From Aquipseudomonas guryensis (lineage in GTDB: Bacteria; Pseudomonadota; Gammaproteobacteria; Pseudomonadales; Pseudomonadaceae): a stretch of DNA of 64,000 nucleotides. Shown here in pieces: positions 43,401-52,225 of this stretch (position 1 is the first letter of the stretch; each line of letters begins with the position of its first letter). Location: NCBI RefSeq assembly GCF_014164785.1, contig NZ_JACJFN010000004.1, forward strand, positions 1-64,000, written 5' to 3'. Below the pieces are notes generated by a model. It worked only from the letters and a program-made list of their open reading frames with translations, ran no database searches and was not told where the DNA came from. The position numbers and the translations under genes are program-made.

Positions 43401-44402
43401 ATGAGCGAACGTACCACTTCATCCAGTTGGGCTTCCGGCATCGTTGCGGCGCTGGAGCTGGGCGGCGTCGACTGCCGCAGCCTGTTTGCCCGCCTGGGCC
43501 TGGATTACGCGGCACTCAGCGATGCCGATGCGCGCTTCCCGCAGGATGGCATGACCCGCCTGTGGCACCTGGCTGTGGAGGCTTCCGGCAATCCGGCGAT
43601 CGGCCTGAACATGGCGAAGACCCTGCGTCCGTCATCGTTCAACGTGGTCGGCTATGCGGTGATGTCCAGCCGCAACCTGCAGGAGGGCTTCACCCGTCTG
43701 GTGCGCTATCAGCGGATCATTGGCGAGGGTGCCGATCTCAGCTTCCACCCCACGCCAGAAGGCTACGAGATCGTTCTGGCCATCCACGGTGATCGCCTGC
43801 CTTCCGCAAGCCAGAGTGCCGAAGCCTCGCTGGCGTATTCCCTGGCGTTCTGTCGCTGGCTGACCGGCAAGCCACTGAGTCCGCGTCTGGCCAGCTTCAT
43901 GGGCCCGCCGCCAGCGGATATGCAACCCTACCGTGAAGTATTCCAGTGCCCGCTGAAGTTCAATGCCGAACGCTATGCGCTGTTGTTCGAACGGGCCGAC
44001 CTGGATGCGCCGCTACCTTCGGCCAACGAGGCGCTGGCGCAATTGCATGACCGCTTCGCCGGCGAATACCTAGCGCGGTTTTCGGAGAGTCGGGTCACCC
44101 ATCAGGTGCGTCAAGTATTGTGTCGTCTGCTGCCGCAGGGGGAGCCCAAGCGCGAGACCGTGGCGCAGGCGTTGCTGCTGTCCGAGCGCACCTTGCAGCG
44201 CCGCTTGCAGGATGAAGGCACCAGCTATCAGCAATTGCTCGACGATACGCGCCGCGAGCTGGCCGGCCAGTACCTGGCCCAGCCCAACCTGACGCTGTTG
44301 GAGATTTCCTATCTGCTCGGCTTCGCCGACCCGAGTAATTTCTTCCGCGCATTTCGCCGCTGGTTTGACCTCACGCCAGGCGAATACCGCGCGCGGTTGT
44401 AG
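43401..44402 (+). CDS. AraC-family regulator with Arabinose_bd-type N-terminal domain
   Basis: A 333-aa regulator of the OruR/VirS-like group. The N-terminal domain (about 10-190) has the typical NVVGYAVMSSRNLQEGFTRLVRYQRI stretch. The C-terminal AraC domain (about 235-333) carries ETVAQALLLSERTLQRRLQDEGTSYQQLLDD and ISYLLGFADPSNFFRAFRRWF. It precedes and converges on the phaJ1-like gene. Target genes unknown. Confidence 0.88.
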   Translation: MSERTTSSSWASGIVAALELGGVDCRSLFARLGLDYAALSDADARFPQDGMTRLWHLAVEASGNPAIGLNMAKTLRPSSFNVVGYAVMSSRNLQEGFTRLVRYQRIIGEGADLSFHPTPEGYEIVLAIHGDRLPSASQSAEASLAYSLAFCRWLTGKPLSPRLASFMGPPPADMQPYREVFQCPLKFNAERYALLFERADLDAPLPSANEALAQLHDRFAGEYLARFSESRVTHQVRQVLCRLLPQGEPKRETVAQALLLSERTLQRRLQDEGTSYQQLLDDTRRELAGQYLAQPNLTLLEISYLLGFADPSNFFRAFRRWFDLTPGEYRARL

Positions 44403-44441
44403 GGTTTGATCCAGCCGGCAGCATTGCGCTGATCGGCTGTC

Positions 44442-44468
44442 AGCCCTCTGCGCCAGACGCAGAGGGCT
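44442..44468. terminator. Hairpin between araC-type gene and phaJ1-like gene
   Basis: AGCCCTCTGCG pairs perfectly with CGCAGAGGGCT around CCAGA, between two convergent genes. No T-tract on either side, so it is either a weak terminator or a 3'-end stabiliser. Confidence 0.6.
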
Positions 44469-44474
44469 ATCCAT

Positions 44475-44945
44475 TCAGCCGACGGTCACCTGCGGCATGG
44501 TCGGCATGGTCACGGTCTGCTCGGCGCGCGGGGCGAGCACTTCGGCTTCGCCATCGACCACTTGTTCAGCGTTCTGGTTGAACACTCGGGTAGCTAGGCG
44601 TACGCGGCCTTTGGGCAGCTTTTCCAGCACTTCCAGTTTTACCGTCAGGGTGTCGCCCAGCTTCACCGGGCGGGTGAACTTGAGTTGCTGGCCGAGGTAT
44701 ATGGTGCCCGGCCCCGGCAGGCGGCAGGCGATGGCAGCGCTGATCAGGGCGCCGCTGAACATGCCGTGGGCGATACGTTCCTTGAACATCGTCTCAGCGG
44801 CAAAGGCGGCGTCCAGATGGACCGGGTTGTTGTCGCCGGATACGGCGGCGAACAGCTGGATATCACGTTCTGAAACTGTCTTGTCGAAGCTGGCCTGCTG
44901 ACCGACTTCGAGGGCTTCGTAGGGGATGTTGGTTACCTGGGTCAT
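44475..44945 (-). CDS. phaJ1: (R)-specific enoyl-CoA hydratase, PhaJ1-like (MaoC domain)
   Basis: A 156-aa MaoC-type hotdog hydratase converting trans-2-enoyl-CoA to (R)-3-hydroxyacyl-CoA, feeding beta-oxidation intermediates into polyhydroxyalkanoate synthesis. The catalytic segment AAVSGDNNPVHLDAAFA (Asp and His) and GMFSGALISAAIA are present. It closely matches the P. aeruginosa protein next to fadD2-fadD1 as I recall it. The start at 44945 overlaps the lipase stop as ATGA. Confidence 0.88.
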   Translation of the reverse strand: MTQVTNIPYEALEVGQQASFDKTVSERDIQLFAAVSGDNNPVHLDAAFAAETMFKERIAHGMFSGALISAAIACRLPGPGTIYLGQQLKFTRPVKLGDTLTVKLEVLEKLPKGRVRLATRVFNQNAEQVVDGEAEVLAPRAEQTVTMPTMPQVTVG

Positions 44946-45901
44946 GGGATCTCCTGGGTAGGCGTGGGGCACGTTCGGCTGCGGGCCAGGGCCGCGTTCA
45001 GCCAGTCGTGCAGGTGGCGGGTCACTTCGTCGCGATTGCTCTCGTTGAGCACTTCGTGGCGTGCGTCGGGATAAATCTGCAATTGCACATCTTTAATGCC
45101 GGCCGTGCGCAGGGCACCGGCCAGATCGGCAAGACGCTTGCCCTGGCTGACCGGGTCACGCGAGCCGCCGGTCACCAGCAGCGGCAGGTCGCTGTCGATC
45201 TGCGCCAGGTTGTCGACCTGGCTGATGTACTGCATGCCACCGAGCAAGTCGATCCACAGCTGGTTGCTGCAGGGGTGGCCGCAGAGTGGATCATGGATGT
45301 ACTTATCGACTTCTGCCGGGTCGCGGCTGAGCCAGTCGAAGGCCGTGCGGTTGGGCTTGAAGGCCTTGTTGAACGAGCCGAAGGAGAGGAAATCGATCAG
45401 CTTGCTGTGGCCACCCGGCCCCTGACGCCAGCGTTCGGCACGGGCGATCAGACCGGCCAGCTTGTATAGCCCCGGCGACTGATAGTTGGAGCCGGACAGG
45501 ATGGCGCCCTGCAGGCTGCAACTGTGCTGCATCAGGTAGGCCTGGCCGATGTAGCTGCCCATGCTATGCGCCAGCAGGAAGATCGGCGCTTGCGGGTGCT
45601 GCTGGCGGATATGGTGATTGAGGCTGGCGAGGTCGCCGACCACCTTGCTCCAGCCGTCGCTATCGGCGTAATGACCGAGTACGCCGCGTGCAGCGGTGCG
45701 GCCGTGGCCGCGTTGGTCGAGGGCATACACGGCAAAGCCGTCGGCGACCAGGCTCTCCGCCAGGCGCGCATAGCGGGCGCTGTGCTCGGCCATGCCATGG
45801 GCGATCATCACCACGGCCTTGGGCAGGCTCTCGCCATGCCAGTGGTTGACCAGCAGGGCGCTGCCGTCCGTGGCGTTGAGCCAGAAGTCTTGGTGCTGCA
45901 T
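44942..45901 (-). CDS. Lysophospholipase-type alpha/beta hydrolase
   Basis: Serine hydrolase of 319 aa, monoglyceride-lipase/lysophospholipase group. It has HGMAEHSARY (oxyanion side), the nucleophile elbow AHSMGS, and a C-terminal acid and histidine region (TGGSRDPVS, DARHEVLNES). The start at 45901 (MQHQDFWLNATDG) is the family start. It is cotranscribed with phaJ1 and would release fatty acids for the adjacent FadD enzymes. Confidence 0.88.
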   Translation of the reverse strand: MQHQDFWLNATDGSALLVNHWHGESLPKAVVMIAHGMAEHSARYARLAESLVADGFAVYALDQRGHGRTAARGVLGHYADSDGWSKVVGDLASLNHHIRQQHPQAPIFLLAHSMGSYIGQAYLMQHSCSLQGAILSGSNYQSPGLYKLAGLIARAERWRQGPGGHSKLIDFLSFGSFNKAFKPNRTAFDWLSRDPAEVDKYIHDPLCGHPCSNQLWIDLLGGMQYISQVDNLAQIDSDLPLLVTGGSRDPVSQGKRLADLAGALRTAGIKDVQLQIYPDARHEVLNESNRDEVTRHLHDWLNAALARSRTCPTPTQEIP

Positions 45902-45968
45902 GGCGGGTCCTTGTGCCCAGGATGTCGCGGCATTGTGCATGGGCCGGGCGGGGCAGGCCAAGTACTGT

Positions 45969-46700
45969 TCAGCGCACTGGAGTGGTGTGGCGCTGGAGAA
46001 TGCGGGTGTACTCGCCGCTGCTGTGCAGTTCGGTCAGGCCGCGGGCGAAGATGGCTGCCCAGTCCGGTTGGCCGGGTTTCTGCGGGGTAAAACCGACAAA
46101 TAGCGGAATGCGCTCCAGGGCCGGCTCCTGCCAGCGCAGGCGATTGCGCAAGGCGTCGTCCTGATTGATCAGGTAATCGCCGACGGTACGCTCCAGCAGC
46201 ACCAGGTCGAAACGCCGTGCCGCCAGCTTGCGCAGATTACTGATGTCGTCCACCGCTTCTTCAGGGCTGAAGCCCGAGCGCAGCAGGTTGGGTGGGTAGC
46301 CATAGCCGCGCACGATGCCGACGCGCTGGCCGCGCAGTTCACTCAGGCTCTGGTAGGCCACCGGTTTGCTCTTACGCACGAAAAAGCCCAGTTGGCTGTA
46401 GAACAGCGGGCGCGAGGCGATCAGCTGTTCCTCGATGATCTCCTGCGGCCACAGGGCCAGCGCGCCCTGGTAATTGCCGCTGCGTAGCTCTGCGCGTACC
46501 CGTGCCCAGGGCAGGAAGTCTATTTGCGCGACATGACCCTGGGTGGCGAATGCGCGCACGGTCAGCTCGACGATGCTGCCGCCGGCTGGCAACACCTGCG
46601 AGCAGTATGGCGGGTATTCCAGAGTAGCCAGGCGCATCTCTGCCGCCACCGGCAGGCTTAGGCACAGGGTGAACGCTAGGGAGTACAGACTCAGGCGCAT
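45969..46700 (-). CDS. Periplasmic solute-binding protein, SBP_bac_3 type (orphan)
   Basis: A 243-aa family 3 binding protein with a signal peptide (1-20). Typical blocks are ATLEYPPYCSQVLPAGG near the N-terminus and LASRPLFYSQLGFFVRKSK in the middle. There are no ABC permease or ATPase genes beside it. Such orphan proteins in Pseudomonas may serve sensors or remote transporters. It may have been inserted between the lipase and fadD2 genes, which I recall as adjacent in P. aeruginosa. Confidence 0.82.
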   Translation of the reverse strand: MRLSLYSLAFTLCLSLPVAAEMRLATLEYPPYCSQVLPAGGSIVELTVRAFATQGHVAQIDFLPWARVRAELRSGNYQGALALWPQEIIEEQLIASRPLFYSQLGFFVRKSKPVAYQSLSELRGQRVGIVRGYGYPPNLLRSGFSPEEAVDDISNLRKLAARRFDLVLLERTVGDYLINQDDALRNRLRWQEPALERIPLFVGFTPQKPGQPDWAAIFARGLTELHSSGEYTRILQRHTTPVR

Positions 46701-46747
46701 AGGAGCGGGTCGGGATGACAGGCTATTAGCTATAGCTCAATAGAGGA

Positions 46748-46797
46748 GGGTCTGTTTCCGTTTCGCTCGCGGCCGTGAAGGAAACGGGAGTAGACCC
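46748..46797. repeat. Short copy of the TAGGGTCTGTT repeat family
   Basis: GGGTCTGTTTCCGTTTC on the left is mirrored imperfectly by GAAGGAAACGGGAGTAGACCC. It looks like the two ends of the element at 55350-55671 joined without the interior. The rest of 46701-46950 is the fadD2 upstream region with no gene. Confidence 0.7.
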
Positions 46798-46950
46798 CAG
46801 GGATCGCCCTGCAATCATTGGCAAAATTCATACGGTCAATGAGTCGGTCGTGGGTATTTGCCTGCGCCCCTGGAGCTGTTAAGTTCCGGAGCAGCCCGGC
46901 TGTTGTCTTTACGGCCGGTTAGGATTTTCAGGTCAAGGGGAATAACAACA

Positions 46951-48639
46951 ATGCAACCTGACTTTTGGGACGACAAGCGCCCGGCTGGGGTCTCCAATCA
47001 ACTCGATCTCTCCACCTACCGTTCGGTAGTCGAAGTGTTCGAGCGTTCCTGCAAGAAATTCGCTGACCGCCCGGCGTTCAGCAACCTCGGTGTCACGCTG
47101 ACCTATGCCGAGCTGGAGCGCCATTCAGCGGCGTTCGCCGGCTGGTTGCAGAAAAACACCGATCTAAAGCCCGGCGACCGTATCGCCGTGCAGATGCCCA
47201 ATATCCTGCAGTACCCGATTGCCGTGTTCGGCGCCATGCGCGCCGGCCTGATCGTGGTCAACACCAACCCGCTTTACACCGTGCGCGAGATGCGCCACCA
47301 GTTCAATGACGCCGGTGTGCGTGCCCTGGTTTACCTCAATACCTTCGGCAAGTCGGTGCAGGAAGTGCTGCCCGATACCCCGATCGAGTACCTGATCGAA
47401 GCGCGCATGGGCGATATGATGCCCAGCCTCAAGGGCTGGCTGGTCAATACCCTGGTGAAGAAGGTCAAGAAGCTGGTGCCGGACTACAGCCTGCCGCAGG
47501 CGCTGTCGTTCAAGGACGTGCTGCGTAACGGTCGCGGTCATGCACTGAAGCCGGTCAAGGTCGCTTTCGATGATGTCGCCGTGCTGCAGTACACCGGCGG
47601 CACCACGGGCGTGGCTAAGGGCGCCATGCTGACCCACGGCAACCTGATCGCTAACATGCAGCAGGTGCATAACTGTTTGCAGCAGACGGGCGAGGATGGC
47701 CAGCCGCTGATGAAGGAGGGCGGCGAGATCATGATCGCGCCGCTGCCGCTCTACCATATCTATGCCTTCACCGCGAACTGCATGTGCATGATGGTCAGCG
47801 GCAACCACAACGTGCTGATTACCAATCCGCGCGACATTCCGGGCTTCGTCAAGGAACTCGGCAAGTGGCAGTTCTCCGCGTTTCTGGGGCTCAACACCCT
47901 GTTCGTGGCGCTGATGGACAATCCCGAGTTCAAGAACCTCGATTTTTCTCGTCTGAAGCTGACCAACTCTGGCGGTACCGCGCTGGTCAAGGCCACGGCC
48001 GAGCGCTGGCAGCAGATGACTGGTTGCGCGATCGTTGAAGGCTACGGCCTTACTGAAACCGCGCCGGTCGCCACCACCAACTGCTACGGCAAGCTGGCGC
48101 GCCTGGGTACCGTAGGCATTCCGGTGGCCGGAACTGCACTCAAAGTGATCGATGACGACGGCGTCGAGCAACCAATTGGCGAGCGTGGCGAGCTGTGCAT
48201 CAAAGGCCCGCAAGTGATGAAAGGCTACTGGCAGCGTCCGGAAGCCACCGCCGAGGTACTGGACGCCGACGGCTGGTTCAAGACCGGCGACGTGGCGGTG
48301 ATCGACCCGGATGGTTATGTGCGCATCGTCGACCGCAAGAAGGACATGATCATCGTCTCCGGCTTCAACGTGTACCCCAACGAGATCGAGGATGTGGTCA
48401 TGGCTCATCCGAAGGTCGCCAGCTGCGCAGCCATCGGTGTGCCGGACGAAAAATCCGGCGAAGCGGTCAAGCTGTTCGTTGTACCGCGCGAGGGCGGGGT
48501 CAGCGTGGAAGAGCTGAAGGCCTTTTGCCGGGAGAACTTCACCGGTTACAAGGTGCCCAAGCACATCGTCTTCAAAGACGCCTTGCCGATGACGCCGGTC
48601 GGCAAGATTCTTCGTCGCGAACTGCGCGATATCGCTTAA
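46951..48639 (+). CDS. fadD2: Long-chain fatty acyl-CoA ligase FadD2
   Basis: Activates fatty acids to acyl-CoA with ATP at the inner membrane. The 562-aa protein shows the AMP-binding motif YTGGTTGVAKGAMLTH, VEGYGLTETAPVA, the FACS-type segment GDVAVIDPDGYVRIVDRKKDMIIVSGFNVYPNE (in parts) and the C-terminal lysine in PVGKILRREL. The start at 46951 (MQPDFWDDKRP) follows AAGGGG. The order fadD2-fadD1 with phaJ1 and a lipase upstream agrees with P. aeruginosa. Confidence 0.93.
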   Translation: MQPDFWDDKRPAGVSNQLDLSTYRSVVEVFERSCKKFADRPAFSNLGVTLTYAELERHSAAFAGWLQKNTDLKPGDRIAVQMPNILQYPIAVFGAMRAGLIVVNTNPLYTVREMRHQFNDAGVRALVYLNTFGKSVQEVLPDTPIEYLIEARMGDMMPSLKGWLVNTLVKKVKKLVPDYSLPQALSFKDVLRNGRGHALKPVKVAFDDVAVLQYTGGTTGVAKGAMLTHGNLIANMQQVHNCLQQTGEDGQPLMKEGGEIMIAPLPLYHIYAFTANCMCMMVSGNHNVLITNPRDIPGFVKELGKWQFSAFLGLNTLFVALMDNPEFKNLDFSRLKLTNSGGTALVKATAERWQQMTGCAIVEGYGLTETAPVATTNCYGKLARLGTVGIPVAGTALKVIDDDGVEQPIGERGELCIKGPQVMKGYWQRPEATAEVLDADGWFKTGDVAVIDPDGYVRIVDRKKDMIIVSGFNVYPNEIEDVVMAHPKVASCAAIGVPDEKSGEAVKLFVVPREGGVSVEELKAFCRENFTGYKVPKHIVFKDALPMTPVGKILRRELRDIA

Positions 48640-48656
48640 AAGCCCTATGCTGCCTG

Positions 48657-48719
48657 CTGTCCGGAGAAGTTTTCCGGACAGTCAAGAAAATGACCACTCA
48701 AGGTTGGGTGGTCATTTTT
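48657..48719 (+). terminator. Terminator after fadD2
   Basis: AAAATGACCAC (48687-48697) pairs with GTGGTCATTTTT (48708-48719) and ends in a T-tract, a good intrinsic terminator. A smaller hairpin, TGTCCGG..CCGGACA, lies just before it. FadD1 therefore probably has its own promoter in 48720-48878. Confidence 0.85.
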
Positions 48720-48878
48720 ATGACCGTTCGGGGCAGGTTTGGTGCTAGTCGGTGTTTGGCAAAGCTGCTACTCTCGGCCCGATTTTTTGCCGACCCGTCG
48801 GCGAAAATGCACACCAATCACAAAAAATAACCGCCAATGCGCGGTGTTAATAAGCTGTTGCTCAGGAGTAGGCTTTTC

Positions 48879-50570
48879 ATGACCGAAAACTTCTGGAAGG
48901 ACAAGTACCCTGTCGGGATCGCTGCCGAGATCGATGCCGACCAGTACCCCAATATTCAGACCGTACTGAAACAGTCCTGCCAACGCTTTGCCGACAAGCC
49001 TGCGTTCAGCAACCTGGGCAAGACACTCACCTACGGTGAGTTGTACGAGTTGTCCGGCGCTTTTGCCGCCTATCTGCAGAATCACACCGACCTCCAGCCC
49101 GGCGACCGCATCGCCGTACAACTGCCCAACGTCCTGCAATACCCGGTGGTGGTATTCGGCGCCATGCGTGCCGGTCTGGTAGTGGTCAACACCAACCCGC
49201 TGTACACCGCGCGGGAGATGGAACACCAGTTCAACGACTCCGGCGCTAAGGCCCTGGTCTGCCTGGCCAACATGGCCCACCTGGCCGAGGAAGTGCTGCC
49301 CAAGACCGGCATCAAGCACGTGGTGGTCACCGAAGTCGCCGACATGCTGCCGCTGCTCAAGCGCACCCTGGTCAACTTCGTCGTCAAGCATGTGAAGAAA
49401 ATGGTCCCGGCCTACAACCTGCCGCAGGCCGTTACGATCAACCAGGCTCTGGCTAAGGGCCGTGGCAAGCCGGTAAAAGAAGCCAGCCCGCACAACGGTG
49501 ACGTCGCCGTGCTGCAGTACACCGGCGGCACCACCGGTGTGGCCAAGGGCGCGATGCTGACCCACCGCAACCTGATCGCCAACATGCTGCAATCCAAGGA
49601 ACTGATGGGCTCCAACCTCAACGAGGGTTGCGAGATCGTCATCTGTCCGCTGCCGCTGTACCACATCTACGCCTTCACCTTTCATTGCATGGCGATGATG
49701 CTCACCGGCAACCACAACATTCTCATTACCAACCCGCGCGACCTGCCGGGCACCGTGAAGGAACTGGGCAACTGGAAGTTCAGCGCCTTCGTTGGCCTCA
49801 ACACCCTGTTCGTCGCCCTGTGCAACAGCGAAGACTTTCGCAAGCTGGACTTCTCCGCGCTGAAGCTGACCCTGTCCGGTGGCATGGCCCTGCAGTTGGC
49901 TGCCGCCGAGCGCTGGAAAGCCGTGACTGGTTGCGCCATCTGCGAAGGTTACGGCATGACCGAAACCAGCCCTGTGGTATCGGTGAACCCGTTCCAGAAC
50001 ATCCAGATTGGCACCATCGGCATCCCGGTACCGTCGACCCTGTGCAAGGTCATCGACGATGCCGGCAATGACCTGCCGATGGGCGAGCGTGGCGAACTGT
50101 GCGTCAAGGGCCCACAGGTGATGAAAGGCTACTGGCAGCGCCAGGAAGCTACCGACGAGATGCTCGACAAGGACGGCTGGCTGAAGACCGGCGACATCGC
50201 CGTGATCCAGGATGACGGTTTCATGCGCATCGTCGACCGTAAGAAGGACATGATTCTGGTGTCCGGCTTCAACGTCTACCCGAACGAGCTGGAAGATGTG
50301 CTGGTGACCCTGCCGGGCGTGCTGCTGTGCGCGGCCATCGGCGTGCCGGACGAGAAGTCTGGCGAGGCGATCAAGGTCTTCGTGGTGGTCAAACCAGGTG
50401 AAAGCCTGACCAAGGAGCAGGTGATGGAGCACATGCGTGCCAACCTCACCGGCTACAAGGTGCCGCGCTCTGTGGAGTTCCGCGACAGCTTGCCGACCAC
50501 CAACGTCGGCAAGATCCTGCGTCGCGAGCTGCGTGACGAAGAGCTGAAGAAGATCGCCGCCAAGGCCTGA
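48879..50570 (+). CDS. fadD1: Long-chain fatty acyl-CoA ligase FadD1
   Basis: A 563-aa acyl-CoA synthetase, paralogous to the upstream enzyme. Motifs: YTGGTTGVAKGAMLTH, CEGYGMTETSPVV, FACS segment ending DRKKDMILVSGFNVYPNE and catalytic lysine in NVGKILRREL. MTENFWKDKYPVGIAAEI matches the P. aeruginosa FadD1 opening. In P. aeruginosa FadD1 prefers long chains and FadD2 shorter ones; the same split is inferred here. Confidence 0.93.
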   Translation: MTENFWKDKYPVGIAAEIDADQYPNIQTVLKQSCQRFADKPAFSNLGKTLTYGELYELSGAFAAYLQNHTDLQPGDRIAVQLPNVLQYPVVVFGAMRAGLVVVNTNPLYTAREMEHQFNDSGAKALVCLANMAHLAEEVLPKTGIKHVVVTEVADMLPLLKRTLVNFVVKHVKKMVPAYNLPQAVTINQALAKGRGKPVKEASPHNGDVAVLQYTGGTTGVAKGAMLTHRNLIANMLQSKELMGSNLNEGCEIVICPLPLYHIYAFTFHCMAMMLTGNHNILITNPRDLPGTVKELGNWKFSAFVGLNTLFVALCNSEDFRKLDFSALKLTLSGGMALQLAAAERWKAVTGCAICEGYGMTETSPVVSVNPFQNIQIGTIGIPVPSTLCKVIDDAGNDLPMGERGELCVKGPQVMKGYWQRQEATDEMLDKDGWLKTGDIAVIQDDGFMRIVDRKKDMILVSGFNVYPNELEDVLVTLPGVLLCAAIGVPDEKSGEAIKVFVVVKPGESLTKEQVMEHMRANLTGYKVPRSVEFRDSLPTTNVGKILRRELRDEELKKIAAKA

Positions 50571-50585
50571 TGCCTGCGCTGCAAT

Positions 50586-50619
50586 GACAAAGCCCCGCTT
50601 CGGCGGGGCTTTGTCGTTT
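50586..50619 (+). terminator. Terminator after fadD1
   Basis: GACAAAGCCCCGC pairs perfectly with GCGGGGCTTTGTC around TTCG, followed by GTTTC. A strong tetraloop intrinsic terminator. Confidence 0.92.
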
Positions 50620-50678
50620 CTGTGGGGTGCTGACTCCAGGGAGGGGCGCGCACACCACAAACCGCACACTCAGGGGCT

Positions 50679-50841
50679 TATTACGATCTCGCGAGCCAGG
50701 CTCAGATAGGAAAGAACAGGCGAGGAAGCGAAGTTCACCAGCGGTAATTCCTTCCCACCCTTCGGAGCGCGCTAAACAAGCCGCGCTCCAAGGCTGTGTT
50801 GTGCCGAATGGCCGGCATGCAGCAGATCGTAGATAGGTTCT
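50679..50841. repeat. MITE-like element, AGAACCTG family, copy 3 (degenerate)
   Basis: The left end TTACGATCTCGCGAGCCAGG and right end AGATCGTAGATAGGTTCT match the family; the left AGAACCTG is lost. The interior carries GGCGAGGAAGCG as in copy 1. The right end overlaps the TGA stop codon (50841-50843) of the peptidyl-prolyl isomerase gene. Confidence 0.72.
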
Positions 50842-51407
50842 CAGAGCTTCTTGGCAGAGATGATCAGCACCGGCTGGCGCGGTACGTTCTGGTGCATGCC
50901 GCGGTTGCCGGTCGGAACCTGGGCGATCTTGTCGACCACTTCCATGCCGCGCACGACCTTGCCGAACACCGCATAGCCGAAGTCGCGGCCGCCGTGGTCG
51001 AGGAAGGCGTTGTCCTTGTGGTTGATGAAGAACTGGCTGGTGGCCGAGTCGACTACCTGAGTGCGAGCCATGGCCAGGGTGCCGCGCAGGTTGCGCAGGC
51101 CGTTGTCGGCTTCGTTCTTGATCGGGTCCTGGGTGTCTTTCTCGCCCATGTCGGCATCGAAACCGCCGCCCTGGATCATGAAGCCGGGGATCACCCGGTG
51201 GAACTGGGTGCCGTCGTAGAAGCCGGACTCCACATAGGCGAGGAAGTTCTTGGTGCTGATCGGCGCCTTGTCGGCGGCCAGCTCGATCTCGACTTCGCCG
51301 AGGCTGGTGGTCAGCAGCACATGGGGGTTGTCGGTGACAGTCTCGGCGGCCATCAGGTTGAGGCTGAGCAGCAGGCTGCAGGCGGCGAGGGCAAGTTTGT
51401 TCAGCAT
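50841..51407 (-). CDS. ppiA: Periplasmic cyclophilin-type peptidyl-prolyl isomerase
   Basis: A 188-aa cyclophilin with a signal peptide (1-20, [15 protein letters not shown] region). Catalytic-core motifs are present: [30 protein letters not shown] and [15 protein letters not shown]. It speeds proline isomerisation during folding of exported proteins. The start at 51407 gives the signal peptide. Assignment to ppiA rather than a paralogue is by size and location. Confidence 0.88.
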   Translation of the reverse strand: MLNKLALAACSLLLSLNLMAAETVTDNPHVLLTTSLGEVEIELAADKAPISTKNFLAYVESGFYDGTQFHRVIPGFMIQGGGFDADMGEKDTQDPIKNEADNGLRNLRGTLAMARTQVVDSATSQFFINHKDNAFLDHGGRDFGYAVFGKVVRGMEVVDKIAQVPTGNRGMHQNVPRQPVLIISAKKL

Positions 51408-51423
51408 GGGTAGGTCCTTGTTT

Positions 51424-52215
51424 TCAGGTTTTTTCAACTGAGCCAATAAAACTCAGCAGGGTCGTGTTGAACTGATCGGGCTGATCCATCGGCGTGGCGT
51501 GACGCGACTGCTGGATGACCACCAGGCGCGCGTCGGGCAGCAGCTCGACATAGCTTTGCTTGTGCGCCACCGGGGTGTAGTCGCGGTCACCGCTGATCAC
51601 CAAGGTAGGACAGGTGATGTTGCCCAGGTGTTCCCGGACACTCCAGCCGATGATGGCGTCGAGGCTGGCAAGGTAGGCGCGCTTGTCGTTCTGCGGCCAG
51701 CGTTGCTCGATCTTCTGCCGGAGCTCGGCTTGTTCCGGACGCGGGAAGAGGATGCGCCCGAGGCCCTTGCCGATGGTCTCCAGGCTAAGCAGGCGCGAGA
51801 GTGTCCAGCGCTTGCCCAGCTGCCACCAGTCGCCGAAGCTCTTGGCGCGGACTTCCGGGGTGCTGTTGACGATGGTCAGGCTGTGCAGCAGTTCAGGGCG
51901 CTCGACGCCAAGCTGGAAGGCAATCATGCCGCCCATGGAGATGCCGACCAGGTGCACCTTGCCGAGGTTTAGGTGCTCGATCAGGGCGGCCACGTCGTCG
52001 GCAAACTGCGCAATGCTGTAGGCCTCGCGCGGCTTGCCGGAGCGGCCGTGGCCACGCACGTCAAGGGCGATCACCCGGTGGCTGCGGCTGAGCAACGGCA
52101 CCTGGTATTCCCAGTCACAGGTGCTCGAGCCGAGACCGTGTATCAGTAGCAGTGGGCTGCCCTGACCATGGTCTTCGAAGTGCAACTGGCAGCCGGCGTG
52201 TTCGAAATAGGACAT
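51424..52215 (-). CDS. Alpha/beta-fold hydrolase
   Basis: A 263-aa hydrolase of the esterase / 3-oxoadipate enol-lactonase type. The catalytic triad is visible: Ser in GISMGG, Asp in SGDRDYTP, His in [21 protein letters not shown] provides the oxyanion hole. The substrate is unknown. The gene lies between the LysR gene and ppiA on the same strand. Confidence 0.85.
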   Translation of the reverse strand: MSYFEHAGCQLHFEDHGQGSPLLLIHGLGSSTCDWEYQVPLLSRSHRVIALDVRGHGRSGKPREAYSIAQFADDVAALIEHLNLGKVHLVGISMGGMIAFQLGVERPELLHSLTIVNSTPEVRAKSFGDWWQLGKRWTLSRLLSLETIGKGLGRILFPRPEQAELRQKIEQRWPQNDKRAYLASLDAIIGWSVREHLGNITCPTLVISGDRDYTPVAHKQSYVELLPDARLVVIQQSRHATPMDQPDQFNTTLLSFIGSVEKT

Positions 52216-52225
52216 GGCTGGGCCC

